This document shows, in pieces, positions 10,954-22,190 of a stretch of DNA of 64,000 nt. A model generated the notes under the pieces. The model searched no databases. It was not told the origin of the DNA and saw only the letters and a list, made by a program, of their open reading frames with translations. The stretch spans positions 104,163-168,162 of the forward strand of contig KN880460.1 of the NCBI GenBank assembly GCA_000934385.1, read 5' to 3'. The translations under genes were made by a program, and so were the position numbers. Position 1 is the stretch's first letter. Each line of letters begins with the position of its first letter. Source of the stretch: Cylindrobasidium torrendii FP15055 ss-10. Taxonomy: Eukaryota; Basidiomycota; Agaricomycetes; Agaricales; Physalacriaceae.

Positions 10954-11221
10954 TCGTGCTGGTGATGGTGGGAACAAGGCAAGTTGAAGAGTGCCACTCG
11001 TGGACGATCCGATGATATTCTTTTTCGATCTGCCTTACATTCAAGGATTGTCAGGACTACGTATATATATGACACCTACACACATAATTTATTGGCTCGA
11101 GCTACACGATTGACCTTAGTCGTGTGCCATACTACTTACAATACATCGCGTCGACCATCCCGGCGCCGGCTGAGTGCGGACTGCAACCAACTTGTCAATT
11201 ACATGCCCATATATCCGTGAG

Positions 11222-11932
11222 TTATTCAGCAAAGCCCAGTATGTATGTATTCGGATTCATGTTCCTAGAGAACCGTAAAGGGATGAAAAGGTTGTGCATG
11301 TCGAGAAAAAAACATTGGTAAGAAAACGTTTCCGGTTCAGCGAGCCCGAGCCTTTCCACTCTTCTTTCCACTATGCTTGGATTTCGAGCTCCCTCTATCT
11401 TCACGCTCACACTCCTTGCTGCAATACTTGAAGTCCCCAGCGCGAGGGCGTTCTTTGCAGACCTACGTAGTAGGAGATGCATCAGCACAATTGGCGTCGA
11501 AGGAAGATTTTCGACCCGTACCACGCAGAGCTTGACCTTGTTCTGCGTCTTAAGATTGCCTCTGCAAGGCGAATTTAGCGAGTCGAATGCAGCCGTGCAA
11601 GCGGTATACGCACCCAATAGACTTGTCATGCTGGTGCAGTGGCTTCTGCCTGTACGAGTGAGTTTGGAGATTAGAAATGGGTTCCATCTTTCTTGAGATA
11701 TAACGCACTCGAACGACTTGAGGATGCTTCCCGAGGTGTGGCCGACGTCGCGTACACCGCGCTGGGCGAGTCCGAATGCCCCGTCCGAGACTTCGTGTAT
11801 AGCGGGTGGAATGAATGCGCTGAGACCAGTGTTGTCCAAAGTGTCGTCGGTAACGCGGTGAATAGAGGAAATGGCGTTGTGGGCGACGTCGCCGCCATTG
11901 TAGAGAAGATCACCTAGGAGTCCGAATGTCAT
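11222..11932 (-). CDS. Unassigned ORF, hypothetical protein
   Basis: An uninterrupted 236-codon minus-strand ORF starts MTFGLLGDLLYNGG and contains a hydrophobic-amphipathic N-terminal half (ISSIHRVTDDTLDN, LSAFIPPAIHEVSDGAFGLA). Near the middle it runs through ISKLTRTGRSHCTSMTSLL, where an intron could begin, so the real product may be shorter or spliced. I do not recognise any family. It is reported because it is the only long open frame in a 2 kb gap and has a credible N-terminus. It could still be chance. Confidence 0.33.
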   Translation of the reverse strand: MTFGLLGDLLYNGGDVAHNAISSIHRVTDDTLDNTGLSAFIPPAIHEVSDGAFGLAQRGVRDVGHTSGSILKSFECVISQERWNPFLISKLTRTGRSHCTSMTSLLGAYTACTAAFDSLNSPCRGNLKTQNKVKLCVVRVENLPSTPIVLMHLLLRRSAKNALALGTSSIAARSVSVKIEGARNPSIVERRVERLGLAEPETFSYQCFFLDMHNLFIPLRFSRNMNPNTYILGFAE

Positions 11933-13000
11933 GGTGCGAATGCCAGTGGAAGTGGATAGTTTGTTTGAGGAGGGACATAGTGTTAGGCGTATTTATACTC
12001 AAGGGAATTTCAGTTGAGTACCCCATCGACGACTGCGAAACAAGGGACACCATGAACCTCTTGGAGGTGAATACGATCATCTATGGGATGGCTTCAATTC
12101 GGAACAGGTCTAGCCTCCACTACGAGACTCGCAGGTGAGCGCTCATTCTGGTTGAAGAGGCTCTGACGGCTAGAATGCTTTCATTCATCAGTCCCTACGA
12201 ATGGTATGAGTTTTGGGGTATCACACAACTGAATGCCTTAGTCTGCAAGAAACTCGCTAGTACACATCGCTTTACAGCTGTAGTGGTTGACTTTAGCACT
12301 GTCACACTATGAGAGACATCAAATAAACATACACTCTCCCTCTACACGAGTATTCGCGGCATGAGAATGTCGCCGGCCCAAACAAACTGCAGCGAGATGT
12401 GCCGCCACCACCGCGGCGTATTTCCGACTAGTAGATGTTCAATCGAGGTTGGCCTCCTGGCACATTGTAGATTATCACCAAAAGTACGGAGAAAGAATTC
12501 TTCGAATGAAGTACGTAGAAGCAAAGCTCTAGCCCATGGATTGCTTACTTCATCATGGCATTCAACAGCAAAAGGTGATCGCCGATCGTTTCATTTCCGG
12601 GCAAGTCACGAACTTCCATGACCATTTCATTCTGAAATCAGACCACAACAATGTCTGTGCGACTAACATCGTGCCGTCGTCGACAACTTACTCCACATTC
12701 CGTCCTGTCACAGCATGGCCGCCCGGGTACATTCGTATTCCAGCTGCTGCAGGCTGCGTAGACTCTCATGGTCTTTGAACCTACGGTATCAGGGAAAACC
12801 CCATGATTCTCAGACACCGTTTACGTTCAATATCGACAATCTACCTTTTCCTCTAACTCACATTGTCACCCTCGTGCTCGTCTACGACTGATTGGTTCAC
12901 TGCTTGTCCTCCGTCGCCTGGCTTCGTATTTTGTCAGGGTCTCTATAAGTATCCAGGAACTTGAGTCCCTCACCCGTTCAAGCCAACAAACGTTGGTACG
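11933..13000. other. Intergenic region upstream of the FAD oxidase gene
   Basis: Only short ORFs without motifs are present on either strand. The right end serves as the 5' region of the FAD oxidase starting at 13001. I see no repeat or RNA gene. Confidence 0.4.
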
Positions 13001-15574
13001 ATGTCCCCAAACTACATGGATTCCGACGTTGGCCTCTTTACTTCTACGCTCCTGCTTCATGTTGATGAACTTGTTTAGCTTGCTAAGGCCATCGACGAGA
13101 TCAAAGCCATTGGTCCTGACTGTTGCTTCGAGTATGGTATGTCTTTTTGACTTGCTGCCCATATCAATATTTGGATTGAAATTCGCACGTAGGTAGCGAG
13201 ATATACAAGAGTTGCATCCGCCATTTCCTTGCAAGCAGCAGCGAAGTCGCGCAGCTCGCCGTGCAGCCCACCACTGTGGGCGAACTTTCCCGCGTGGTGC
13301 GTCTTTCTTGGTTCAGTGTAACCTGTTTTCTTACCATACGCCTCCAGCTCAAGATCATTGCGAAGCACCGCGTACCATTTGCAGTGAGCCCAAGCATCTT
13401 TTCCTGCGTTTTCCCACTCATGTTTACTCTATTTCCCAGGTCAGAGGTGGTGGACATGGCATGGCTCCTGGGTACAGCTCCACGACTGGGATCCTTATTT
13501 CTATGAGCCGCTTCAACAAGGTTACCTACGACGAGCGTACCCAACTCGCTACCATTGGCGCGGGATGTCTCTGGGATCAGGTTTACAGCGAATTGGGCCC
13601 AACTAACCGCAATGTTGTTGGAGGAGCTGCATCGGATGGGGTCGGTGTCGGGGGCTGGATGCTCGGCGGGGGATACTCCTTGAAGAGTAACAAGTATGGC
13701 CTAGGTATTGACAACGTCGTCGAGATCCAGGTTGTCACTCCAGATGGTCGGGTTCGCAATGCTGATAGGAAGACCTATCCGTCGCTGTTCAACGCTTTGA
13801 GGGTTCGTCTCAAACTAATTACTTGCGTTCGAAATGCTTATGTGACAAATGCAGGGCGGTGGCAACAACTTTGGGATTGTCACCAAGTTTGTCGTGAAGA
13901 CGTTCGCCCAGAATCAGACTTATGTAACGCTTTTCCGTCTTTCTGTGGCAGTCTGAGCTAATGTATCCATTTTTAGGGATCGTTCTTCACAATACCCGGT
14001 ACACGCGAGTCCGAGTTCAAGGAGGCGTTGGTCAAATTCGTCGAAGAGGAAGACCGTCAAGAAGCCTGCGTTGTTGCTGCGTTCCGCCACTTCCTCGTTC
14101 TCGGTCAAAGTGATGTACGCATCTCAGAGCACTGTTATATCTTTTCTAACCGATAATCGCAGCCCAAGTACGAAATTTCTGTATTTTGCGTGTTCGACAA
14201 GGAGAAGCCAAAGAAGAACGTCCCGTTCAGAGAGTTCAAGGCTTTGCAAGCGACAGGAGAGGTTTGGAAGAACGATCCCGCTGGGTGGCAGCTTGGGCAG
14301 ACTCGGGTCCCTGTATTGGAATCATCGGCCACTGGATTGCGTACTAAGAAGACCGTCCCTTCGTCGAGATTCAACTCCCCTCCGGGTAGTCGCCCGGGAT
14401 CTCGAAACCGAATGCGCAGTGACCAATTCAACAACCGTCGCCCTGTGTCTAGAGCCAGTGGGCGGCGCCGTGCAAACTTTGACGAGGACGATGAGGACGA
14501 TGGCTATGGGTCTGGCGACTCCGTCCGCAGTGCGTTCGAAGGATACTTCGAGGAGATTTCCCACAATCGACTTTACTCGGTCAGCTCACGCCCTCCTCGC
14601 TACACTCGCCATGCAGAAGACTCGGACGATGATGAGGAGGAAGACCGTCTTTCCGACGACGACGACAGAGATCAAGAAGATGATGATGATGATGAGGAGC
14701 TTGAAGACGGATTGTCCGATTTGGAGAATGACAACAGCGACTTTGACGAGGAAGAGGACGATGATGATGAAGGCGTCGACGACTTCGGCTCGGATGAGGC
14801 TTACGGGTCGGACGACTCTGAGGGCAATGACCGCGGCGCTCGATATTATACTGCTAGGTCCCGCACAGACGCAGTCAAGGCGCGCAAGTCACCTACACGA
14901 CGCATCATGGTCACAAAGCCTATCGACAAGATGGGAGAGATCAATGAGAGGTCAGTCATTCGTGAACAGTCTTTGTTTAGATGCTCAAATACCAGCAGAG
15001 GGCGTTTCGGGTGTCTGATGATATCCAAGTACACGAAGCCCCTGCTCGACAAGATGGCCGAAGAGGCTGCGGTCAGTTCAGAATCTACTGTGTTATCCTG
15101 TACACCGCTCATAAGTACCTGCAGAAAGCGGCCCGATACCTCAAGTCGAAGAATGGTGTTGCCATTGTCATCGACGCTTGGCCCGTTCATGAGTCCATTT
15201 TCGACAACAGCCCTCCAGATGCTGCTTTCCCGCACCGTCGTGGCCAGCCATATGGACCTATGCTGGCTTATTTCCGCTGGCAGAACGCTGAAGACGACGA
15301 CTTCTGGCTGACGAAGCTGAAGGGCACCTTGAATCGAATTAGGGTGGTTGCGCGCAGGGAGAAATTGACGCCTCGCAAGCCCGCGTTGTATAATAATCTC
15401 TCCATCGAGTCTGTTCCGACGCATAAGATATATAGGGAGAACATGGGGTGGTTGAAAAAGGTAAAGCAAGAGTACGATCCGAAGGACGTTATGGGGTTGT
15501 GCGGGGGCCATAAGATCCCGCTTCCAGACAATTCAGACGACGAAGACGAAGACGAGGATGGTGATAGTGATTGA
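13001..15574 (+). CDS. FAD-linked oxidoreductase (berberine-bridge type) with a large acidic insertion
   Basis: The start is MSPNYMDSD at 13001. Successive exons give AKAIDEIKAIGPDCC, EIYKSCIRHFLA, then the FAD-binding type 4 core: VRGGGHGMAPGYSS, where His is the usual covalent FAD attachment residue, GAGCLWDQVYSEL, GVGVGGWMLGGGYSLKSNKY and GGNNFGIVTKFVVK. The C-terminal substrate domain ends with a BBE-like tail, WLKKVKQEYDPKDVMGLCG. Introns lie near 13028-13078, 13138-13191, 13298-13349, 13390-13440, 13803-13853, 13921-13977, 14116-14160, 14952-15000 and 15070-15116. Between FREFKALQATGEVW and MVTKPIDKMGEINE a segment of about 200 residues interrupts the domain (about 14300-14910). It is first Ser/Arg-rich, then dominated by Asp and Glu. 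A second short acidic tail precedes TGA 15572-15574. The reaction is probably oxidation of an alcohol, sugar or alkaloid-like substrate. There is no secretion signal in this model, unlike many relatives. Confidence 0.8.
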
Positions 15575-15825
15575 ATATTCGAAGTTCGCGGCCCAAGGGC
15601 CAAGATCCTGGCTTGACGGGTTTCAATTTTTGAATTCCACTTGTGTTCGAATCTTTCACCTGGATCGACGAGTGGCACCGACCCTGAAATATTATCAAAA
15701 ACTCCGCTCGAATGGTCAAAAATCCATACTTCATTAGTATGGGCTGTAGTGTACACATAGTTGAGATACAGTAATATCGATACAGAGTCCATATACGCAG
15801 GGACAGCGGTCATCTCCACCACAGT

Positions 15826-17465
15826 CTACAACTCATCGACCCACCGTGCGATATCTCCCCACACCTCCGCACGCACCTTCTCATCCCACCACCCAGGCGG
15901 GATCATCAAAATATCATGTACAGCATCCTTGACCCACCTCTCCCTCACCGTAACCCCATCCCTGACCATCGCACGCATCAAATTCCCAACCTCCGTCGTC
16001 AGCCTCTCCGCATCGCCCACAACAACCATCGCCGGCGGGAAATTCGCAAAAAGGCCAATGTTCGTCGATGGGCGCATCGACGGCGGGAGCTCGCTGATAG
16101 GCGTCCCCGGCGCGAGCCCCAACTTCTTAATCATCGCAGTCAGCGCTGGCCCGTCCTTGCTACCATCGTACAAATCGACTTCGTGTCCCCAGCGCGTGAG
16201 CACCTTCGGACTCGCGGGACTAACGTATTCACTGTGCACAATATCCTTCAACCTGCGTGACTCTTCCTGGATTTCCGCAGGGACATCCTGTTTGGTCTCG
16301 TCGCTCGTCCCGAACGATGCCGAACTACCGGTGAAGATGCTGGATCCAGTGTCGGTGCGAAGCATACCGCCGCGACCACGCATTTTGAGAAAGATGTTGA
16401 GGTAGCGGTCCATTTGGTCGTGCCCTTCAGGGTGAATGACGTTCGAACCGATAGTGTTGGGACGGTGTTTGAAGCCAAGGAATGTACGCTGCAGCAGGGC
16501 ACGGGGCTCAGGCGTGTCGGTGAGATAGTCGGTGTCCGCGTTCGGGCGCGCAACATACGAAGAAGGAACGTCGGGGAAGGCGTGTGCTAGTTCTTGGTCA
16601 ACGAAGTTATCACACAGTGGGATAGAATGTACACACACGCATCACACGATGGCGAGAGCAGCAAAAGGCCAGTGGGCATCGCGAGTTTGTTTTGGTCACG
16701 AATCCATCGAGTGAGCGCGAGGACAAGGTTGCCGCCGGAACTGTCGCCTATGAGCACGATTTTGGCGAGAGGGTACATGTTTGAGACATGTGTGTAGGCT
16801 GTAGCGGCGTCGATGAGCACAGCAGGCCATGGCGCATGCTGAAGTAGGCGGTATTCAACACTGTAGATTTCGACGAACTGGCCATCCTTCATCAGACGCC
16901 GAGGGATGTTGGATGTACGCGCGCCTTCGGTCGCTGACATATGGCAGTAGCCGCCGCCATGCATGAAGAGGCCGATTATTGGCGCTGTTCATTGTGAGCT
17001 CAGGCCAAATGTGAGTGAACAACTGGGCGCACCTGATCCTTCAAACTTGGGCTCGGACTTGGGCCAAACAAACATGCCAACGCGTTTGCAAGGGACCTGG
17101 TACATGATATCCTTGATTGCGCCGCGCTGCAACTCTGCTGGCAAGGGTTCTGCCCATTCGAATCGTGTCTCCTTGAGCGGACGTTCGGGCTCAGAGTCGG
17201 GGTCGCGAGTTCCAAATGTCACGCCTGCGACTTCGGTCACCTTGTAGATGCGGCGCGTGAACTTGACGTAGATGACTTGTTTGAGACTCCAGGATGGACG
17301 GGGTCGAAATCGGCGTGGCAGCAGGCCATAGTAGAGAGTCCAGCAAGGTACAAGCAAGAGGGTGGTGAAGAGTCGGCTGAATGTGTAGATGGCCTTCCAC
17401 GGCTCGTGTGCCCAAGGGAGATGTGTGAAATGCGCGTATGGATGAGGTGTCTTGTCGTATAGCAT
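15826..17465 (-). CDS. Alpha/beta hydrolase (HSL-type lipase/esterase)
   Basis: The ATG at 17465 opens MLYDKTPHPYAHF and is followed by one hydrophobic, membrane-associating segment (AIYTFSRLFTTLLLVPCW, then TLYYGLL). The hydrolase core has the oxyanion-hole motif MHGGGYCHMS and the nucleophile elbow IGDSSGGNLVLAL. The acid appears as VVVGDAERL, and the catalytic His as KDAVHDILMIPPGWW near the C-terminus. This is the order of the hormone-sensitive-lipase (alpha/beta hydrolase 3) family. Introns lie near 17032-16983 and 16643-16590. The region between elbow and acid is long and variable, giving about 510 residues, larger than a minimal HSL enzyme. The N-terminal segment suggests an ER or lipid-droplet membrane location. 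The substrate is unknown. Confidence 0.85.
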
Positions 17466-18577
17466 TGTGGAGGGAAGAAAGAAAGGTGTTGTCCAGGTCT
17501 TAGCGAGGCATGTTTTGATGTTGCGCTGGAGTGGACGTCAGCGCAGTGTGGTGTTCGGTGGACCGTGGTGGTGCTAAAAGGCTTAGGAGGCCAATCGTCG
17601 GGCACAGTCGAGTGCCCGCGCATATACAACTCGATCATCGATGACCTCAGCTGCCTTGTCGTCCCGCCATCTACTCTTGCAAAACAATTATACGATGATG
17701 GACTACAGAAGCATGGTATCCTCCTCGAAAGCATTCCAAATGTCTCCAACCAACTCTCCAAAGTCGTCCGCAGGCTTCATCGACTCATACGACCACGGCG
17801 ATTTCAATCATGACAGGCTACCCTCGACTCGCCTTTTTGAAGTTTCCGCGTAGCGATGGCTAGATGTAGAAGAGTCAGTGGATACTCGCCTGGGGCGACT
17901 CCTGGTCTACTATCCGTCCTCACTCGCGCACCGTTAAAGTGTTCATCGCCAAGGCTTCCAAATCATCCACCTTCACTCTGGCAATCGCCTTTAACAAAAA
18001 CTCGAACAAAATGGACAGCCACCCCCAGGCATCCATTTCACGTAACAGTTCGAGCCCCAGGTACTGATATAGTCGCCACCATCCCAGGGAGCAGCTGTGA
18101 ACCGCTCGCAAGGACCTTAAATGTTCCGCTCGTAAGTACTCGCAACTGAGTGGTAGGAGAGGTTTACTCAGGATTGAACCAGGCTACTTGGCTTGGTCAT
18201 GTCAATCGGAGACCTGTGCGGCCCCCTACCACTTCCCTACGTGTGGGATAATAGGGATAATATGTGGGCCCCTTGGTAGATATAGCCTGGAGGTATAGGG
18301 ACTACATTGAGAAGGGCACAATCGCCTTGGAATGTATCGCAGGAAGTGGCAGAGCTCTTGATGTGTTTGAACCTCTCAGCTTGGTCGGGACCTGCGAGCA
18401 ATGATACTTACAGTGCATTACAGCGATTCACGCCCTTCCCGCAAAAGCTAGATTCACAGGTGTCGTATTTTGCCTAACTTTCGAAAACTTTTGAAAAGAT
18501 ACTACAGTGATACTTACCTACATACCTAGTTTGGCATTACAAGTTGCTAAGATACATCCTTCTATCCTGCTCTTACT
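17466..18577. other. Intergenic, hydrolase promoter side and importin 3' side
   Basis: About 1.1 kb lies between the hydrolase start and the importin stop, both on -. Short ORFs on + (17565-17853, 17856-18149) lack motifs. A GGATTGAACC word near 18171 recalls a tRNA T-arm but no cloverleaf can be drawn around it. Otherwise nothing is seen. Confidence 0.4.
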
Positions 18578-21500
18578 CTACCTAAGATCCCCCCTCCGAT
18601 CCCTTGCTTTTCTCGTCGAACGCCTAAGGGTATACACCGCATATCGCACCTTGTCAAACTCGCCTGCTGTGGCAATTCTACGGGGTCAAACCAGTCAGCA
18701 CAAAGCCACAAAGAAGAAGAAAACAAAAGAAAACATACTTGGTCATATCAACAACGAACTGGTTCTTCGACTGCACCGGCGCCTTAGCATTGGACACATC
18801 CTGCAGCACCGTCGGCAGCGCCTCTATCACCTCATTCGGGAACATCTGCAGCGATGACCGCACAATGGAAACAACCGTGCTCGTCTTTTCTTCCGCCCAG
18901 TAGTCTCCAATGAGTCCGACAAGAACAGCTTTGAGGAGGTCCAAGCCGCTCTGCTGGAACGCAGCCCGCACGAGGGGTCGCTGCGGTAGATGCACGAGCT
19001 GGCTGTCCGCCGCATCCGCAAGGATATCCCTAAACACGTCCAGTGCGAATTCGGAGATCTGGAACGACAAGCCGAGGATGGGCACACAGGCCTTGAAGCA
19101 GTGTTCGAATGTCGGCGCTGTGAAAAAGACGTCGGGGATGCGGTCCATGATGACCTTTGCCAAGTGAACGTAATCTTCCAACACTGCGAATAACGACATT
19201 GAACGAACAGTGGGGCGTGCGGGGACATGGGACATACCATCCGGAATTTTCATGGCTTCCTTGTCATGCAACGTCTGAACCACGATTTGTGTCGACCGTT
19301 GGTAGATGTTCATGGTCAACACCTTCAGCGCATCATCCGCCCCATAGCCATACTCGTCAATGGCCTTACCGCAGATCCAAAGGTAGCTCGAGAACCTATG
19401 TGCCTCATAAAGCTGCATTAACTTGGTAACAACCGCCAACGCCATCGGGCGCGCGTTTTGTCCATAGAAGGTTATGCCGCATCGTAAAACACGCGTAACG
19501 CGTTCAGCAACCTCGTAGTCCGACCCGTACTTGGTAAGGAAGGCGTCGAAAATGCTCCAGGTCTGCGCGATAGAATTTTGGCATGCTGGTGGAAGGTCCT
19601 CCCCGAAGCTCCGGATAATGGTGAGCATGAATTCCAGATTTTCTAGGCCAACTTTCAAATGGTTAGTAAACAAGCAATGTCGATGTCACAGTATCATACC
19701 ACAAGCGGACTTCATCTCCTCCTTGGACACAGCCGTAGCATTGGTGACCTCGTGAAGTTTCCCGAAAATGTCCATCGCAAACAATCGTAAAGACTCGGCC
19801 GCCGATGCCATCGGCATGGCAGAAATAACAAAGGCTATTGCCTCGTATACGAGGCCTTGGTCCAGTGGGTGCAAGCCCTTACCCGCAGGTGAGTTGAGGA
19901 AGACGTGGAGCGTTGGCAAAAAGTCTGTCAAGTGCTATTCATAATCTTATTAGCTTCTTAGTCCGTGAGAAAGGGACTCAGTACGCACCTTTCTACAGTC
20001 CTGGCAAACATACTTCAATGCCTGTCCCGCTGCACCGCTTACCTCATAATCCGTGCTCTCGAAACCCTTGGAAATATACTCAAGGAGGAAAGGAAGAAAC
20101 TGGGGGTGTTTGTCGATCCATTCCGTATATCTTGAAATGATCATGAGGGCCGCATAGCGGACTCTTGGGTGTTCTGGAAGTGCAGGAATGATATCCATAA
20201 TCTTGAGCACTGCGCCGTCCTGGTTTGGCTTGACCTCTCCGCCCATTGACCTCAACGCAAACAACGGAGCTTCAACTTCCTGCCATGTCGCAGCGGGCCT
20301 CGAAAGACCCTGCGAAATGATGTTGTACGCAAGCATCAGGCAGGTGTCCGTCCCAAGTACAACGCAGCAATCCTTCAGAGTATCGCCCATAACATGGCGG
20401 AAAGACCTGAAGTCATCTGCATCCTGGCCAGACAGTGGCGAGTCATCCGATGGGAAGTGAAGGTGTTTAATCATGACACCAACGAGTGTTTGGTACGCGT
20501 TGATGAAGACGGGAGGTACGTCTCGGTTACGCTTGAAGAAGGACGCGAGGTTCATCCAGAATTCGAACGTAATGGGGACAACGTCCAAGTCATGGTAGGC
20601 TGAGCACTCGCCAATGGCTTCGACAATGGGGAAAAAGGCCTCGTTGTGGGCGACCACCAGTTTGATGTACGTGGTTCCCGCCTGGTTGAAGATGCGCGCG
20701 TAACCGCGCATTTTCTCGACATCGTCTTGGTCCGCGGTTAGTCGAGGTCGTAATGCTATAACGCGAGGGACAATCATTTCGATGACTCCCATGTTGACTT
20801 CGATTTCTTGTGTTTCGTGAATGAGATCGCATATAGTTCCCACTGCAGCGTCAAAAAGCTGGTCGGAGGCAAGGGCCTCAAACATGTAGGCGAATAAAGG
20901 ACTAGCGGCGAGTGCGGAGACATCGACTTCACCAGCAAGTAACCAACTTCGCAGGCAATAGAACACTTGCTCCTGAATCTCTGATGTTACGCCTGAATGT
21001 GAATACTGGGTTAGCCAAGGACCCAAAGGTCAAATCAGGTCACGCACCAGGCGCCTGAAGATACATGCTCAGTAACTCCATGACTTGAGCAGCGTTTGCT
21101 GACAACAGCGCCTCTTCTCTTGCGGTGATGTCGTCGTCCTTTATGGAGCTTATGAGATGGCTGCATCGATGATGGAGTGAACGACGTACGGTTAATGGGT
21201 ATCGTGTGGCATTCATCAACTCTTCTGGGAGGAGTGTGAGGAATTGGAGGAGAGCAGGCACTGTCACTGGGTCTTTCCCGAACGTATTGATCATGTCTTG
21301 CACTGGGGCTTCCCATTGTGTGTATTGCAGAGCAAGGCCGATGAGAGCAAGGGATAGCTGGACAATGAGGCTACGCGGGCCGGCCTGGTGTTGGCGGAGT
21401 GCGGACAATAAAGTCTGCTGCAAGTGTGCGAGATTTGATGGATCCACTTGTCCGAGATCATGCATAACCTAAGAGAGAGTTAGAGGTGGCCAAAGTAATT

Positions 21501-21790
21501 GTGGCTGTCGGGCACACCTTGGATCTGAAGGTCTGGGCTGCGAACAGCTTGGCTGCCTGTGGAGCCTCTGCCGACATCAACAACACGTTCGAAGTCGACC
21601 ATGCTTCAGTCTATTGCGACGCGGCGGAGGATTCGAAGTCAGATTGGCGGTGTCGACATGGTCCAATGGCGAAAGTAATTACGGAGTGCTGGAATTCCTG
21701 AAGCCAACTGTTTGCGTTGTCAAGTGACGATTTGTCTACTGTGGTGGAAAAGACGTCCAGCGCCGATAGGACTGTCTGGATGTTGTCCAT
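18578..21790 (-). CDS. MTR10: Importin-beta family nuclear transport receptor (Mtr10/transportin-3)
   Basis: It imports SR/RNA-binding proteins into the nucleus in a Ran-dependent way and is also linked to tRNA transport. The N-terminus MDNIQTVLSALDVFSTTVDK (ATG 21790) is followed by NANSWLQEFQHS, the importin-beta N-terminal pattern. HEAT-type helices fill the rest, for example LIVQLSLALIGLALQYTQW, CLRSWLLAGEVDVSALA, TFEFWMNLASFFKRN and PRVRYAALMIISRYTEW. The last coding exon is short and separate. After DMTK, with donor GTATGT near 18737, the acceptor CCCCGTAG leads to IATAGEFDKVRYAVYTLRRS and an Arg-rich end, with stop TAG 18578-18580. That tail is typical of the TNPO3/Mtr10 group and is missed if the intron is read through. 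The product is about 950 residues, the family's usual size, and apparently complete. Confidence 0.88.
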
Positions 21791-22190
21791 GGTGGAGAGA
21801 ATTCAAGAGAGATGTGGACCGCCTCTGATGGGATCGGCCAAATCACGGTGATGATCGTGCTTTCTCCAGGATAACTTGGAAAATACATGCACAGAGTGGA
21901 ACGGTGCTGATGCTGGTGGACGCGTTGAAGCTTTCATACGCGCTATCGCCGTCGCAATCGCTCGCGAGTACTGTGTGGCGCGTGAGAGTCACTCCCCACA
22001 GTCAGTTTCACCGGGCCACTTGTTCCACCCGAGGTTGTTGCTAAATATCCAATAGTTGGTGAACTTTCGCACTGCTTGCTGTCCGGCTTTCCAGAGTATC
22101 AATGTTTGAGCATCGGCACGTGCTTGAAGCAAACGACCATGGCGCAAGGTTTACGTTCGCCCCGCTTGCCTCTGAACCACCACCACCACT
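21791..22190. other. Divergent promoter region between MTR10 and DUG3
   Basis: This 400 bp gap separates two divergently transcribed starts and presumably holds both promoters. No obvious TATA box, repeat or RNA gene is seen. Confidence 0.45.

Noticed and set aside
10305..11075. 256-codon ORF on the minus strand
   Set aside because: It lies opposite the DUF6699 gene, whose plus-strand frame shows family motifs. The antisense frame has none and is typical of GC-rich shadows.
14071..15018. 315-codon + ORF in another frame over the FAD oxidase
   Set aside because: Its Met/Thr/Arg-rich content is the out-of-frame reading of the GAC/GAT/GAG-rich acidic insertion.
18160..18200. Possible tRNA T-arm (GGATTGAACC, read on either strand)
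   Set aside because: The flanking bases do not form a five-pair T stem, and no acceptor stem or anticodon arm can be found at the right distances.
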